64,000 bases of DNA from Bog-532 sp963742875 (lineage in GTDB: Bacteria > Actinomycetota > Actinomycetes > Streptosporangiales > Streptosporangiaceae): the NCBI GenBank assembly GCA_963742875.1, contig CAVUNO010000026.1, positions 62,001 to 126,000 of the forward strand. The letters run 5' to 3'. Each line of letters begins with the position of its first letter. Position 1 is the first letter of the stretch. A program made the translations under genes and the position numbers. The notes beneath the pieces were generated by a model that saw nothing but the letters and a program-made list of their open reading frames with translations, made no database searches and was not told where the DNA came from. This document shows, in pieces, positions 45,014 through 53,881 of the stretch.

Positions 45014-45340
45014 GTCAGTAGCCAGGGAAAACCTTCCGGAGATCGTCCATGCTGATCGCTCCGTCGACGGTGACGCCGTCCCTGGTGTGTTCCGCTGCTA
45101 GCCTGCCCGCGATCAGCCGGATGAAGGCCTCCGCAGGGATCCGCGCGGTCGTCCCGGCATTTGCTGCCGGTGCGTCGAGTTCGGTCAGGGAAGAGCCGTC
45201 ATCGCACAGTTCGAGGAGATAGGACCGGGCCGGATCCGAGGTCTGGATGGCGACGAGCTCGGTCTTGCCGATCGGCTTGGACGAAATCCGGCGAACATGG
45301 GGAGCCGGCGGAGGACAAATGGCACCAGGTACGGCGCCAG
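45014..45340 (-). pseudogene. C-terminal fragment of a maleylpyruvate-isomerase/SCP2-like protein
   Basis: HVRRISSKPIGKTELVAIQT, SDPARSYLLELCDDGSSLTE, RIPAEAFIRLIAGRLAAEHT and VDGAISMDDLRKVFPGY with a proper stop. The FIRLIAGR-LAAEH and DDLRKVFPGY elements are typical of the C-terminal domain of mycothiol-dependent maleylpyruvate isomerase-like proteins. The DinB-like catalytic half is missing. Confidence 0.6.
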
Positions 45341-45421
45341 CCGCGCCTGCATATTGATCGCCTCATGCCTGATCAGGGCCGATGGCCATCATGGCCACCC
45401 GGGCGTGCCGCCGTCCGGCGA

Positions 45422-45700
45422 TCATTCCTGGTCTGGTGGCCCGGACTCCTCGTGCGATACGGCCAGCGTCGATGCTAGGTCCGGCTCATCGGCGCTGTGC
45501 CAGTGCACGTCGTGGATGCCCGGCTCCAGCGACAGGCGGGCGACTAGCGCTTCCATGAACGTGGCCGCGCCCCCCCCGACCAGCAGGTTCGCGGTCAGCC
45601 GGGTATCGCTGCCCTCTTCGGTGTATGTGGTATCGATCCCGGTCAAGATCGCTTCGCTGCTGCCGCAGATGACTACGCGCCTCGGCGTACCAATCCGCGC
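45422..45700 (-). pseudogene. Fragment resembling the C-terminal domain of MgtC/SapB proteins
   Basis: RRVVICGSSEAILTGIDTTY, TEEGSDTRLTANLLVGGGAA, TFMEALVARLSLEPGIHDVH and WHSADEP. The ACT-like cytoplasmic tail of MgtC proteins ends with a similar LSLEPGV.AVRW strand. No membrane part remains. Low certainty on family. Confidence 0.45.
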
Positions 45701-45743
45701 TGACGCTGACCGGGCCCGAACCGCTCACGACTTGCTATCCCGC

Positions 45744-46595
45744 TCAGTTGCCTGACAAAGGCGCCAGGTGGCCCATGGCTCCGCTGCGGTACCGGGTGAC
45801 AGCCTCCTCGATCTGCAACCGGCTGTTCATGATGAACGGGCCTTCCGAGACCACCGAATCGCGGATCTCGGTGCCGGACAGGATGAGGAAGTGTGAAGGC
45901 GGAACGGCTTCGAACGTCACCCGACCGCCGCTACCGCGCAGCGCCAGTGCGTGGCCGCCGTCCACCTTCTCGTGGTGACCGTCGGCGCCCACGGCGACGT
46001 ACCCGGTGAGGACATAGACCAGCACGGTGTGCCCGGCCTGGACCGCAAAGGAGATCTCCTGCCGCAGGTGGACGTCGAGCAAGGTGAATGGCTCGGCCGG
46101 GACCAGCGGCGAGGCAACCCCGTCGAACGATCCCACCACGACGCGCACGCGGTCACCGGCGTCGTTGTGCCACTCCGGCACCTGACCTGGGTCGAGATGA
46201 AGCACCCGGGGCGGCGCGAGCTTGCTCTGCGCGCTGAGGTTGACGAAGATCTGGATCCCGTGCAGCTCACGGCCCGGGACGGCCGGGATCTCCTCGTGGA
46301 CCACGCCGCTGCCTGCCTCCGTCCAGACGATCCCTCCGGGGCCGACGAGCAGGTCGACGCCGGAGGAGGCGCGGCTGCGCAGTTCTCCCGGCGAGTCCTC
46401 GAACACGTAGGTGACCGCGGCGAAGCCCGCGTGGGGATGCGGGGAGAAGGGCAGCCCGGGCACCCGGAAGTCGTCAAGGACGGCGACGGGCGAGGCCGCC
46501 ACGCCCAGCTCGTCGAGGTCGACGTACAGCAGGGAACTGAAGCCGGGCAGCGCGCGCTGCTTGGCCGCGATGACCGGCGAGAACTGGATCGGCAT
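45744..46595 (-). CDS. Pirin family protein
   Basis: 283 residues, bicupin. The N-terminal metal site FSPHPHAGFAAVTYVFED (His-x-His near residues 52-54) and later SGVVHEE give the usual three His and one Glu. The C-terminal cupin has AEPFTLLDVHLRQEISFAVQ and SEGPFIMNSR. Pirins can act as quercetin-type dioxygenases or redox sensors, and are induced by quinone-like stress in other bacteria. GGAGGC precedes ATG. The upstream dyad TGTTG-6-CAACAAA matches the site of the MarR gene at 32221. It is intact, unlike the truncated relative at 32853. Confidence 0.92.
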   Translation of the reverse strand: MPIQFSPVIAAKQRALPGFSSLLYVDLDELGVAASPVAVLDDFRVPGLPFSPHPHAGFAAVTYVFEDSPGELRSRASSGVDLLVGPGGIVWTEAGSGVVHEEIPAVPGRELHGIQIFVNLSAQSKLAPPRVLHLDPGQVPEWHNDAGDRVRVVVGSFDGVASPLVPAEPFTLLDVHLRQEISFAVQAGHTVLVYVLTGYVAVGADGHHEKVDGGHALALRGSGGRVTFEAVPPSHFLILSGTEIRDSVVSEGPFIMNSRLQIEEAVTRYRSGAMGHLAPLSGN

Positions 46596-46619
46596 GGGGG
46601 TGCCTCCTGGCGGCTGAAA

Positions 46620-46637
46620 TGTTGTTACATCAACAAA
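46620..46637. promoter_or_regulatory. MarR-type operator before pirin
   Basis: TGTTG-TTACAT-CAACAAA agrees at 16 of 18 positions with 32157-32174, including the 6-base spacing. A further CGTCAACAAAC half-site lies at about 46658. It is 25 bases upstream of the pirin ATG. Confidence 0.65.
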
Positions 46638-46915
46638 TTACCGAATCGTTCGTGACACGTCAACAAACTGCGTAGGCCGCGGCTATCCGCTGTCGATGAC
46701 CCACAACTGGAGCTTCGGGCCAAAGGGAATGAACCCGCATCGCACGTTCCAGGTGATCTGGCGTGGTCCCACGGCCGGCTGAACCTCCCGGCCGGATCGA
46801 TACCGAGAACCGTGCGATGCGGGCTCACCCGGCCGCGCGCGACCCTCACATCGTGAACGAGCCGGTGCGACTGCCGCGCCCGCGAAGTGTGCCCCGGTCA
46901 AGGGAGGAAATCCTG

Positions 46916-47737
46916 ATGATCAGGGACGACAATGCCCACCAGCCAGGCCGAGGCGCCGATGCTGACCGCGCCATGAACGACCCGGGGCGCCTGGCCGAGT
47001 ATGAAGCCAGGACCCAAGAGCCCCTCGACCTGCTGGCCCTGGCCGCTCTGTGGCTGGTCGTGGTTCTGCCGAACGAGTTCGGCGCCGGGCCTGTCGTCAC
47101 CGGCATCGTGTACGGCTGCCGGTTCGCCCTGTCGGCTGTCTACGGCATCGACATCATCATCCGCAGCGCTCTGGCCGACCGCCACGTGCACTACGCGCTC
47201 ACCCACCCGCTCGCCCTAGCCTCCGTCATCGCGCCGCCGGCGCGCGTGTTGTTCAGCATCCGGCTGATCCGGTCGGTGTTCCAGCGCGGGCACCTGGGCC
47301 GGTTCCTGCTGGCCGCCACGGTGCTGGTGCTCAACGGCGCGGTCATCGTGTACCTGTTCGAGCGGCACGCCCCCCACTCCAACATCCACACCATCGGGGA
47401 GGCGCTGTGGTGGTCGGCGGTGACAGTGACCACCCTCGGCTACGGCGACTTCTACCCGGTCACCACCGGCGGGCGGATCACGGCGTGCTTCATAATGGGC
47501 ACCGGGCTGCTCACGCTGGCGGTGGTCACCGCACGGGTGGCGTCCAGTTTCGTCGCCCAGGAGCCCAGCAAGTCCGCACCTGTCCCGCTGGGTGAAACGG
47601 CCCGGCGTGAGGTGACGCTGGCCGAACTCGACCAGCGGCTGGCCCGGATCGAAAGGCTGCTGGCCGCCGTCACCACGCCGTCACATCAAGAAGGGACAGG
47701 GAGACCAGAACCAGGATCAGGAACGGACAGCGACTGA
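46916..47737 (+). CDS. Two-helix-pore potassium channel family protein
   Basis: 273 residues. An N-terminal polar segment, several membrane helices (LDLLALAALWLVVVLP, VTGIVYGCRFALSAVYGIDI and others), then a pore: GEALWWSAVTVTTLGYGDFY with the selectivity filter TTLGYGD near residue 183 and a following inner helix (ITACFIMGTGLLTLAVVTAR). The C-terminal tail is a coiled coil (TLAELDQRLARIERLLAAV). Resembles voltage-gated-like bacterial Kch channels without an RCK domain. The S4-like helix (ARVLFSIRLIRSVFQR) carries several Arg. ATG 46916 follows AAGGGAGGAAATCCTG; an earlier in-frame ATG lacks such a site. Confidence 0.88.
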   Translation: MIRDDNAHQPGRGADADRAMNDPGRLAEYEARTQEPLDLLALAALWLVVVLPNEFGAGPVVTGIVYGCRFALSAVYGIDIIIRSALADRHVHYALTHPLALASVIAPPARVLFSIRLIRSVFQRGHLGRFLLAATVLVLNGAVIVYLFERHAPHSNIHTIGEALWWSAVTVTTLGYGDFYPVTTGGRITACFIMGTGLLTLAVVTARVASSFVAQEPSKSAPVPLGETARREVTLAELDQRLARIERLLAAVTTPSHQEGTGRPEPGSGTDSD

Positions 47738-47739
47738 GC

Positions 47740-47910
47740 CCTCTTGCGCTCCAGCATCGCCGTCTCACGCCGCACCCGGCGTTCCGCGTCCGGCCCCAGC
47801 GGCTCCTTACGGATGACCGTCTGCCCTGGGAAGAGCAACCGGGTAACCCGCGTGCGCGCGCTGGAGTGCACTACCTCGATCCGGACGGGCGGATCTGCGC
47901 CGGGCGGCAC
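47740..47910 (-). pseudogene. N-terminal scrap of a PknK/hybrid-kinase-like protein (copy 2)
   Basis: RIEVVHSSARTRVTRLLFPG, QTVIRKEPLGPDAERRVRRE and TAMLERKRAQ: the first 50 residues of large kinase-ATPase hybrids (N-lobe Lys in VIRKEPLG). The frame then runs into the end of the potassium-channel gene on the other strand. A related scrap lies at 44895-44992. Confidence 0.5.
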
Positions 47911-48005
47911 CTCCCCTGCCCCATCGCGCGCCTGTGCTCCACGGTCAGACAGTAGATTGCCGCAAGCCCGTTGGCTACCGTTTCAGGCTGACCGTTGATT
48001 CAGCC

Positions 48006-48086
48006 TGGCCCGGGACATGCACCACCGCCCGTTTGGTCAAAGAGATTCTTCAGCCGAACGGCCGGTGCTTTGCGCTGACGGCCAGG
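48006..48086. repeat. Dispersed 80-base repeat, copy 1
   Basis: From TGGCCCGGGACATGCACCAC to GACGGCCAGG, roughly 80% identical to 51224-51303 with one 2-base gap. It underlies the odd C-terminal tail of the MFS fragment at 48037. A short inverted piece (CCGTTCGGCTGA) recurs near 44840. Confidence 0.55.
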
Positions 48087-49377
48087 GTCTCCGCGCTCCG
48101 CGCTGCTCGCCCGGCGTCACCATGGTTTGGACGCTGGCGGCCAGGGGTGGCGCATCGAGGCCGCAATGCAGGTATTCGTGGGGTGAAGCGGTGCCTGCCG
48201 CGAGCGGCGCTCGCGGCGGGTTGGTGATGGTGACCGCGGCGAGCAGGCCGCCGGCCACGCACAAGGCGGCCGCGATCAGCACAGCGGTCCGGAATCCGGC
48301 CGCGAGCGCGTGCGGGTGCAGATAGGCGGTGCCGGTGATACCCGCCAGCGCGGGCAGCACCGCGACGGCCAGCAGGGCGCCGAGGCGAGACACGTCGTTG
48401 TTGACCGCCGAGGCCAGGCCCGAGTGTTCGGCGGGCGCGGAGCTCATGGCGGTGGCGGTCAACGGCGCCACCGTGATCGCCATCCCGAACCCGAAGACGG
48501 CCACGGCCGGCAGCACGTACTCTACGTAGATGGAACCGTGGGTGGCCAGGGCGAGCAGCGCGAAGCCGGCACCGGTCACCACCGGGCCCACGCTCATCTG
48601 CAGCCGCGGCCCGATCCGGCTGGCTAGCCGGCCCGACCGGGCCGACAGCGCCAGCATGATCACGGTCAGCGGCAGCAGCGCCAGCCCCGAGCCGAGCGGC
48701 GAATAACCCGACACCACCTGCAGCTCGATGGGCAGCAGGAAGGTCGCCCCGCTCAGCGCGGCGTACACGACGAACGTGACCGCGTTGGTCGCGGCGAACT
48801 GGCGCACCCGGAAGATGGCCAGCGGCAGCATCGGCGCGGCGGCAGTGTGCTCGCGGACGAGGAAGGCGGCCAGCGCCGCCGCCCCCACGCCGGCCATGGC
48901 CAGGACGCCCGGCGATGACCAGCCGAACGCCGGACCCTGGATGAGGGCGAACGTGAGGCCGGCCAAGAACGCCACAGCCGTCAGTGCCCCGGGCGTGTCG
49001 AGCTTCCCGGTGACGGCCGGGTCCCGCGACTCGGGCACGTGCCGCGCGCCCAGCACCACGACCGCCGCCGCGATGGGCAGGTTGATGAAGAAGATCCACC
49101 GCCACGACGCGGCGGTGATCAGGTAGCCGCCCAGCAGCGGGCCCGCCGCGGTGGCCACCCCGCTCAGGCCGGACCAGGCCCCGATGGCCCGGCTGCGGTC
49201 GGCCGGGGCGAACGACGCTTCCAGGATGGCCAGGCTGCCCGGCGTGAGCAGCGCCGCGCCGACGCCCTGCAGTACCCGGGTGATGATCAGCGCCAGCGCG
49301 TCCGGGGCGAACCCGCACGCGGCCGAGGCCACCGCGAACCACACGACGCCGGTCAGGTAGACCCGCCGCCAAGGCAA
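48037..49377 (-). pseudogene. MFS drug exporter missing its N-terminus
   Basis: 446 residues. It begins inside helix 2 (RRVYLTGVVWFAVASAACGF), then motif B IITRVLQGVGAALLTPGSLA, motif C ATAAGPLLGGYLITAASWRW and the remaining helices to about residue 395. Helix 1 and motif A, essential for DHA2 exporters, are absent: at 49378 the sequence switches to a plus-strand MFS piece. The last 45 residues (HEYLHCGLDAPPLAAS onward) are non-MFS and lie partly in the 80-base repeat. Rearranged, probably inactive. Confidence 0.75.
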
Positions 49378-49379
49378 AG

Positions 49380-49770
49380 TGGGGATTCTCGTCGGCCACG
49401 CTGACCGCGGTGTTCGCGGTCTACGTGCTGTTCCTGGTGGTGACGCTGCTGACCGCCGGCTCGCTGTCGGACCACATAGGGCGGCGGCCGCCGATCATAG
49501 CCGGCATTGTTGTGGGTGCGGTGGCGTGCGTACTGTTCCTGGTCGCAAACGGAGTCGGGCTGCTGTTCGCCGCCCGGGCCCTGCAGGGGATAGCCATCGG
49601 CCACCGTCGCCTACATCTCGATGGGCCTCCCGGCCCTGATCGCCGGCATCGTCGTTACGCAGGTGGGCCTGCACAGCACCGCGCTGGTCTACTCGGCGGC
49701 GGTCGCCGGGCTCGCCGGGGTCGCCGCGTCCACCTTCGCATTCGGCGGCAGGTCCCGCACCGCCGCACTG
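49380..49770 (+). pseudogene. MFS transporter with internal deletion
   Basis: GFSSATLTAVFAVYVLFLVV, TLLTAGSLSDHIGRRPPIIA (motif A) and FAARALQGIAIG come from helices 2-4. After a frame break near 49605 the sequence jumps to TVAYISMGLPALIAGIVVTQ and VGLHSTALVYSAAVAGLAGV, which belong to a later helix pair. Only a quarter of the protein is present. It abuts the opposite-strand MFS fragment. Confidence 0.65.
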
Positions 49771-49886
49771 CAGCCAGTACAGTCGGCACAGCCGACGGCT
49801 ACTGCCGACCTGCCGCCGGGCCCGTGCACCGCTCCACCCTACGTGCCAGCCGCCCGCCAGGAACCACAGCCAGCCCAGGCATCCAG

Positions 49887-50435
49887 GTGACCGCCGCCGA
49901 CGGCACGCCGCTCCGGTTGTTCGTCTTCGCCCGGCACGCCGAGTCGGCGGCGAACGCCAGCCATGTGCTGAACACCGACCCCTCCCGGCCGGTTGCGCTG
50001 ACGGAGCGGGGGCGGGCGCAGGCGCGCGCCCTGGCCGCGCAACTGGCCAACCTGCCGATCGATCTGGCCGTCTGCTCACGCCTGCTGCGCACCCAGGAAA
50101 CGATGAGCATCGCGCTGGGCGGCCGTGCGGTACCGGTCCTGACCGAACCGGGCTTCGACGAGATCCGGGCCGGCGACCTCGACGGCGAACCGATCCAGGC
50201 CTACTGGGACTGGCTCGGGCAGCACACGACCGGCGGCCGCTCCTCCCGGTAGCCACTCTGGCCCGGCACGGAGTTCGCCCACGCGGTTCCGTACCTCTTC
50301 GATGAACACGCCGTCCGGCGCGCCGCAGCCGGCCTGGCCGCCGAAGGCACGCCGCCTCCGGTGAACGGGAAACCCCACGATCCAGGCGGTGACGCCAAAC
50401 AAGCAGCCCTTCGGCGCACCGGGGAGCGACAATGA
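49887..50435 (+). pseudogene. Histidine phosphatase (PGM-like), internally deleted
   Basis: VTAADGTPLRLFVFARHAES opens with the catalytic RHAES box (here ARHAES). Then ALTERGRAQARALAAQLANL, CSRLLRTQETM and FDEIRAGDLDGEPIQAY. An in-frame TAG follows at 50250-50252, and the same frame resumes with GTEFAHAVPYLFDEHAVRRA from the normal C-terminus. About 70 residues with the second catalytic His region are missing between. Last codon overlaps the ATG of the stress-protein gene. Confidence 0.65.
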
Positions 50436-51188
50436 CCATCCTGTTCGCCTACGACGGCGCCGACGCCGCGTTCGCCGCGGCCGGAAGCTTGCTCACGCAC
50501 CAGGACGGCGGCTCCGTAGTCGTTTCGGTCTGGGACCCGGCCATCGTGGAGGGGCTTCGTGCCGTGAAGTTCGGCGCGCCCCCCGATCGCCATGGACGCC
50601 GCCCAGCAGGACGAACGCGCCGAGCACCAAGCCCGCCTGCTCGCAGAACACGGCGCACGTCTAGCAAACCAGGCCGGCTTCCGCGCCCGCGCCCGCTGGG
50701 TCGCCGAGAAGAAGCATTTCGCCGACACGACCGTAGCCGTAGCCGACGAACTCGACGCGGACGTGATCGTCTTGGACGCGTGGGGGCTCACCGGTCTCGC
50801 CGCCTTTATGGGCAGTGTCTCGATCCACGTTCTCGAGCACGCGCAGCGCCCGGTCCTGATCGTGCCGCCGAAGCCGCTCGGAGGACCCGGTCCGATTGCC
50901 GACTTGACCGAGGATGAGTCATCTCCTTTGTGCGATGTGCACCCCCCATCATCAGCGGATGCTGGTGTGGTGAACAAGGCGGGCGAGCCGGACCGGTGCG
51001 TGTTCCGCATCCGGGGACGGCTGGGCAAGTCGCTGCTAGTCGCGTTCCCGTATCTGCGTGCCGAGGCGAACGGGCGCGATACGGTGCTGACCGGGCTACT
51101 ACCCGATGAAGCAGCCCTGTACGGTGTGCTGGCTCAGTTCGAGGCGCTGGGCCTCGAACTCCTCGAATTCCGCCGGGTAGGTCTCTGA
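50432..51188 (+). pseudogene. Universal stress protein fused to a 70-residue C-terminal domain, frameshifted
   Basis: ATG 50432: MTILFAYDGADAAFAAAGSL and VVVSVWDPAIVEGLR. After a run of six C near 50580 the frame shifts; homology continues AMDAAQQDERAEHQARLLAE, ELDADVIVLDAWGLTGLAAF, MGSVSIHVLEHAQRPVLIVP (USP nucleotide loop). Without a stop the protein runs on through an acidic linker into CVFRIRGRLGKSLLVAFPYL, TVLTGLLPDEAALYGVLAQF and EALGLELLEFRRVGL, which resembles a small stand-alone actinobacterial protein. The frameshift may be a homopolymer sequencing error. Confidence 0.65.
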
Positions 51189-51223
51189 GAGAGCCGGACT
51201 CCGGAGGTCGAGCTGAATTGACG

Positions 51224-51303
51224 TGGCCCGGGACAGGCACCACGGCCGGTTAGATCAAATAGATTCTGACCGAACGGACGGTGCTTTTCCGCTGGCGGCC
51301 AGG
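51224..51303. repeat. Dispersed 80-base repeat, copy 2
   Basis: Counterpart of 48006-48086, in gene-free DNA between the stress-protein gene and the DUF2637 remnant. Confidence 0.55.
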
Positions 51304-51406
51304 TTCGCCGTGACCCGCGCTGATTGCCGGTCAGCGCGTCTTCTCCTTTCCTTTCCGGGAATAGGTCCGATCAGGCCGCGTGCCAGGGTTACCACGAATG
51401 GCCAGA

Positions 51407-51691
51407 TCAGCGGTGTGGCCTGGACTTGGGCGACCACGACGATGGCCGGAAGGCTCGGGACACCTCAGCCAGCCGAGATGGTACTGACTGCCTGGCCCCG
51501 GCGGCTGGCGTCCAGTACCACCATGGAGGCGGCCCCAGATCAGCCCGTCCACAGTGAACGGCAGCAGCCGGGCCGTCACGCCGGACTCGCCGTGCCAGTT
51601 CGTAGGCGTGCTGATAGGAGATGATCGCGGCGACGATGGCCACGGCTACCACCGCGAGCGCCGTCGTGATCCTAATGAGCCGGTCGGTCAC
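51407..51691 (-). pseudogene. Frameshifted DUF2637 gene, second copy
   Basis: MTDRLIRITTALAVVAVAIV, then AAIISYQHAYELA as in 23465-24049. A deletion near 51595 breaks the frame and the VDGLI / GPPPWWYW region is scrambled; the remaining helices are missing. Remnant of the same element type. Confidence 0.75.
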
Positions 51692-51716
51692 AGGCCGAGT
51701 TCCTCGCGCCAGCCGA

Positions 51717-51932
51717 TCACGAACGGGTCATCGTCGCCGTAGCCGGCGGCGAGCCGTTCCGCGAGCACCATGGCCGTGATGGCCCGGTTCCGGGTGAACA
51801 GGCGGCCGGGTGGCACGAGACGGTCCATGCGCCGTGACCGTCGGCCGTGGCGTGTTTGCTGAACGCCCCGGTCGCGACGACATGGCCGTCGATCTCCAGG
51901 GACATGGAGTCGTCATTGATCTTGGTCGACAT
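51717..51932 (-). pseudogene. Frameshifted copy of the 81-residue element protein
   Basis: MSTKINDDSMSLEIDGHVVA, then ATADGHGAWTVSCHP as in 24046-24291, followed by a frameshift near 51810. The upstream 160 bases are nearly identical in both copies. Confidence 0.75.
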
Positions 51933-52093
51933 GGGGTAGCCCCTCTCCCGCCTGAGGGAGCCACGGGGAGCCAGGAACGGGAGCCAACGTATGCAGACTC
52001 CCCCAGACTGACCGCGACGCCGTCAGGGCGTTGTCGCAGGTGAGAGGCTCCCCGGCCGGCTCAGTCCGACCGGGCCAGACGGGCCGTTCGTGA

Positions 52094-52138
52094 CTGGGGG
52101 TCAAGGGGTCGCGGGTTCAAATCCCGCCGTCCCGACTG
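52094..52138 (+). repeat. 3' half of tRNA-Pro(GGG): attachment-core copy 3
   Basis: Same 45 bases as copies 1 and 2. On its left is the damaged DUF2637 module, on its right the intact recombinase module. Confidence 0.8.
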
Positions 52139-52432
52139 TTTTTCGAACGCTTCTTCGCCATGTACAGCAGCAGTACAGCAGTACCCGGGGAAGACTCTTA
52201 AGGTCTGCATGCGGCCTCTGAGTGGCCGCCATACGGTCGGCGGATTCAAGATCACGACGTTGGGCCGGGGCGGATTTGCGTCCCGGGTGTTACGCGTTCT
52301 CCGGGGGGCGCTTGAGTGTTGTGTGACGTTGCGTAAGGGCGACATGTAGCTGGTTCCGCAGCACATCTCTGCCGGTGTCGTTCTTGTTGCTGATAGTAGT
52401 TATTGCTGTTCGGCGCGAGAGCGGGGGGTGAG

Positions 52433-53632
52433 ATGCGGGCGTTCGAGGTGAGGCTGCCGTCCGGTGACCGGTACTGGACGGTGCTCGATGACGGGCTGTG
52501 CGTGGTCCCGGAGGCGGATGCGTTCTTGCGCCAGGTCAGGTTGGGGCACGACGGCTCGGAGCTGACGACGAAGGCGTATGCGGGCAGCATCGTGTTGTTC
52601 TTGCGGTGGTGCGGGCGGACGGGCCGGTCCTGGCATGCGGGAATCGAGCATCTGGGATCGTTCATGACCTGGCTGCGGCACGCCGGCTCGCAGGCCGGCG
52701 ATGGTCCGGGTGAGGTGCTGGCCGGTCCCGGGGCCCGGCCGGTGCGCGGTACCCGGCGGGTGAACGCGGTGCTGACCGCGGTCCGCGGGATGGTGACGCA
52801 TGCGGTGGCGGCGGGGCAGGCGCCGCCGCATCTGGTTCCGTTGCTGTATGAGGTCGCCGACGACCGTGATCTTCCGGCTGAGGCTCGCGGGGAGGATGGC
52901 CGGATGGCGTGCCGGCTGCGTGCCCGGCACCGGCTGCGCGAGGACGAGCGGCCGGTGGACCGGGCCAGCGACGCCGAGATCGTCGCGCTGTTGCGGGCGT
53001 GCCTGTCGGCGCGTGACCGGCTAGTCGTGCTGCTGATGGCCCGGGCGGGGCTGCGCCGCGGCGAGATGTGCGGGCTGCGCCGTTGCGATGTTCACCTGCT
53101 GCCCGATTCGAGGACGCTGGGCTGCGAGGTGCCCGGCGCGCACGTGCATGTGGTCCGCAGGCCGAACCCGAACGGGGCGTGGGCGAAGTCGCGGCGCCAG
53201 CGGCCGGTGCCGCTGGATTTCGTCACGGTGCAGGCGTTCGACGCGTACGAGTTCGAGCGGCTCGCGGTGCCGCGGGCGGCCGGATCGGATTTCGTGCTGG
53301 CCAGCTTGTTCCGTGAGCCGCCGGGGGCGCCGATGCGCCCGGACACGGTCAACGATCTGATCGGCGCGGCCGCGCGCCGGGCGGGACTGGCCCGGGCGGT
53401 TACCCCGCACCAGTTGCGGCACGCGTTCGGGAGCAACGTCGCCGACGCCGGCGGCGCGGCTGACGAGATCGCTGATCTGATGGGGCACCGGTCGCTCAGT
53501 TCGACGAAGGTGTATTTGCATCCGGATCCGGCGCGGCTGCGGGCTGCGGTCGATCGCGTGCCCAGTCCCCGGCTGGTGTTCCGCGCCGTTCTTTCTGAGC
53601 ACCTGGAAGAGGATTGGCGTCGTTCGGCGTGA
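52433..53632 (+). CDS. Tyrosine recombinase A
   Basis: 399 residues. N-terminal SAM-like DNA-binding domain (about 20-130: ELTTKAYAGSIVLFLRWCGR, HLGSFMTWLRHAG), then the catalytic domain with all residues visible: Arg in ARAGLRRGEMCGLR (about 210), H-x-x-R in TPHQLRHAFGSN (about 325), His in MGHRSLSSTKVYLH (about 350) and the nucleophile Tyr in the same segment. It makes and rejoins DNA ends through a phosphotyrosine link. ATG 52433 is chosen because GGGGGGTGAG precedes it (TTG 52403 is less likely). The first 185 residues recur in the chimera at 1377 with two substitutions (Arg to His, Trp to Ser). Confidence 0.92.
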   Translation: MRAFEVRLPSGDRYWTVLDDGLCVVPEADAFLRQVRLGHDGSELTTKAYAGSIVLFLRWCGRTGRSWHAGIEHLGSFMTWLRHAGSQAGDGPGEVLAGPGARPVRGTRRVNAVLTAVRGMVTHAVAAGQAPPHLVPLLYEVADDRDLPAEARGEDGRMACRLRARHRLREDERPVDRASDAEIVALLRACLSARDRLVVLLMARAGLRRGEMCGLRRCDVHLLPDSRTLGCEVPGAHVHVVRRPNPNGAWAKSRRQRPVPLDFVTVQAFDAYEFERLAVPRAAGSDFVLASLFREPPGAPMRPDTVNDLIGAAARRAGLARAVTPHQLRHAFGSNVADAGGAADEIADLMGHRSLSSTKVYLHPDPARLRAAVDRVPSPRLVFRAVLSEHLEEDWRRSA

Positions 53633-53881
53633 GCATGCCGAGCCGGGGCTGGCGGCCGGTGTCCGATTTCGTGCGCGACGGCACTGTGAGCACGCGTCGG
53701 CCCGGTGCCGGTCACCGGACCACGGGCGTGGCCGGATGGTGGTCATGATGTCGTTTCCCGGCGTATGGGGCGTTCCAGGTTGCGGGCCGCGGCCGGAGCG
53801 GGCAGGCTGCAACACGAGCTGCCCCTGGCGGGCGTGGGCCTGGCCGGAGCATCGTGGCTGTCGTGACCTGGAAGGCCTTCC

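Noticed and set aside
48050..49399. 449-codon minus-strand frame
   Set aside because: Out-of-frame reading of the truncated MFS gene.
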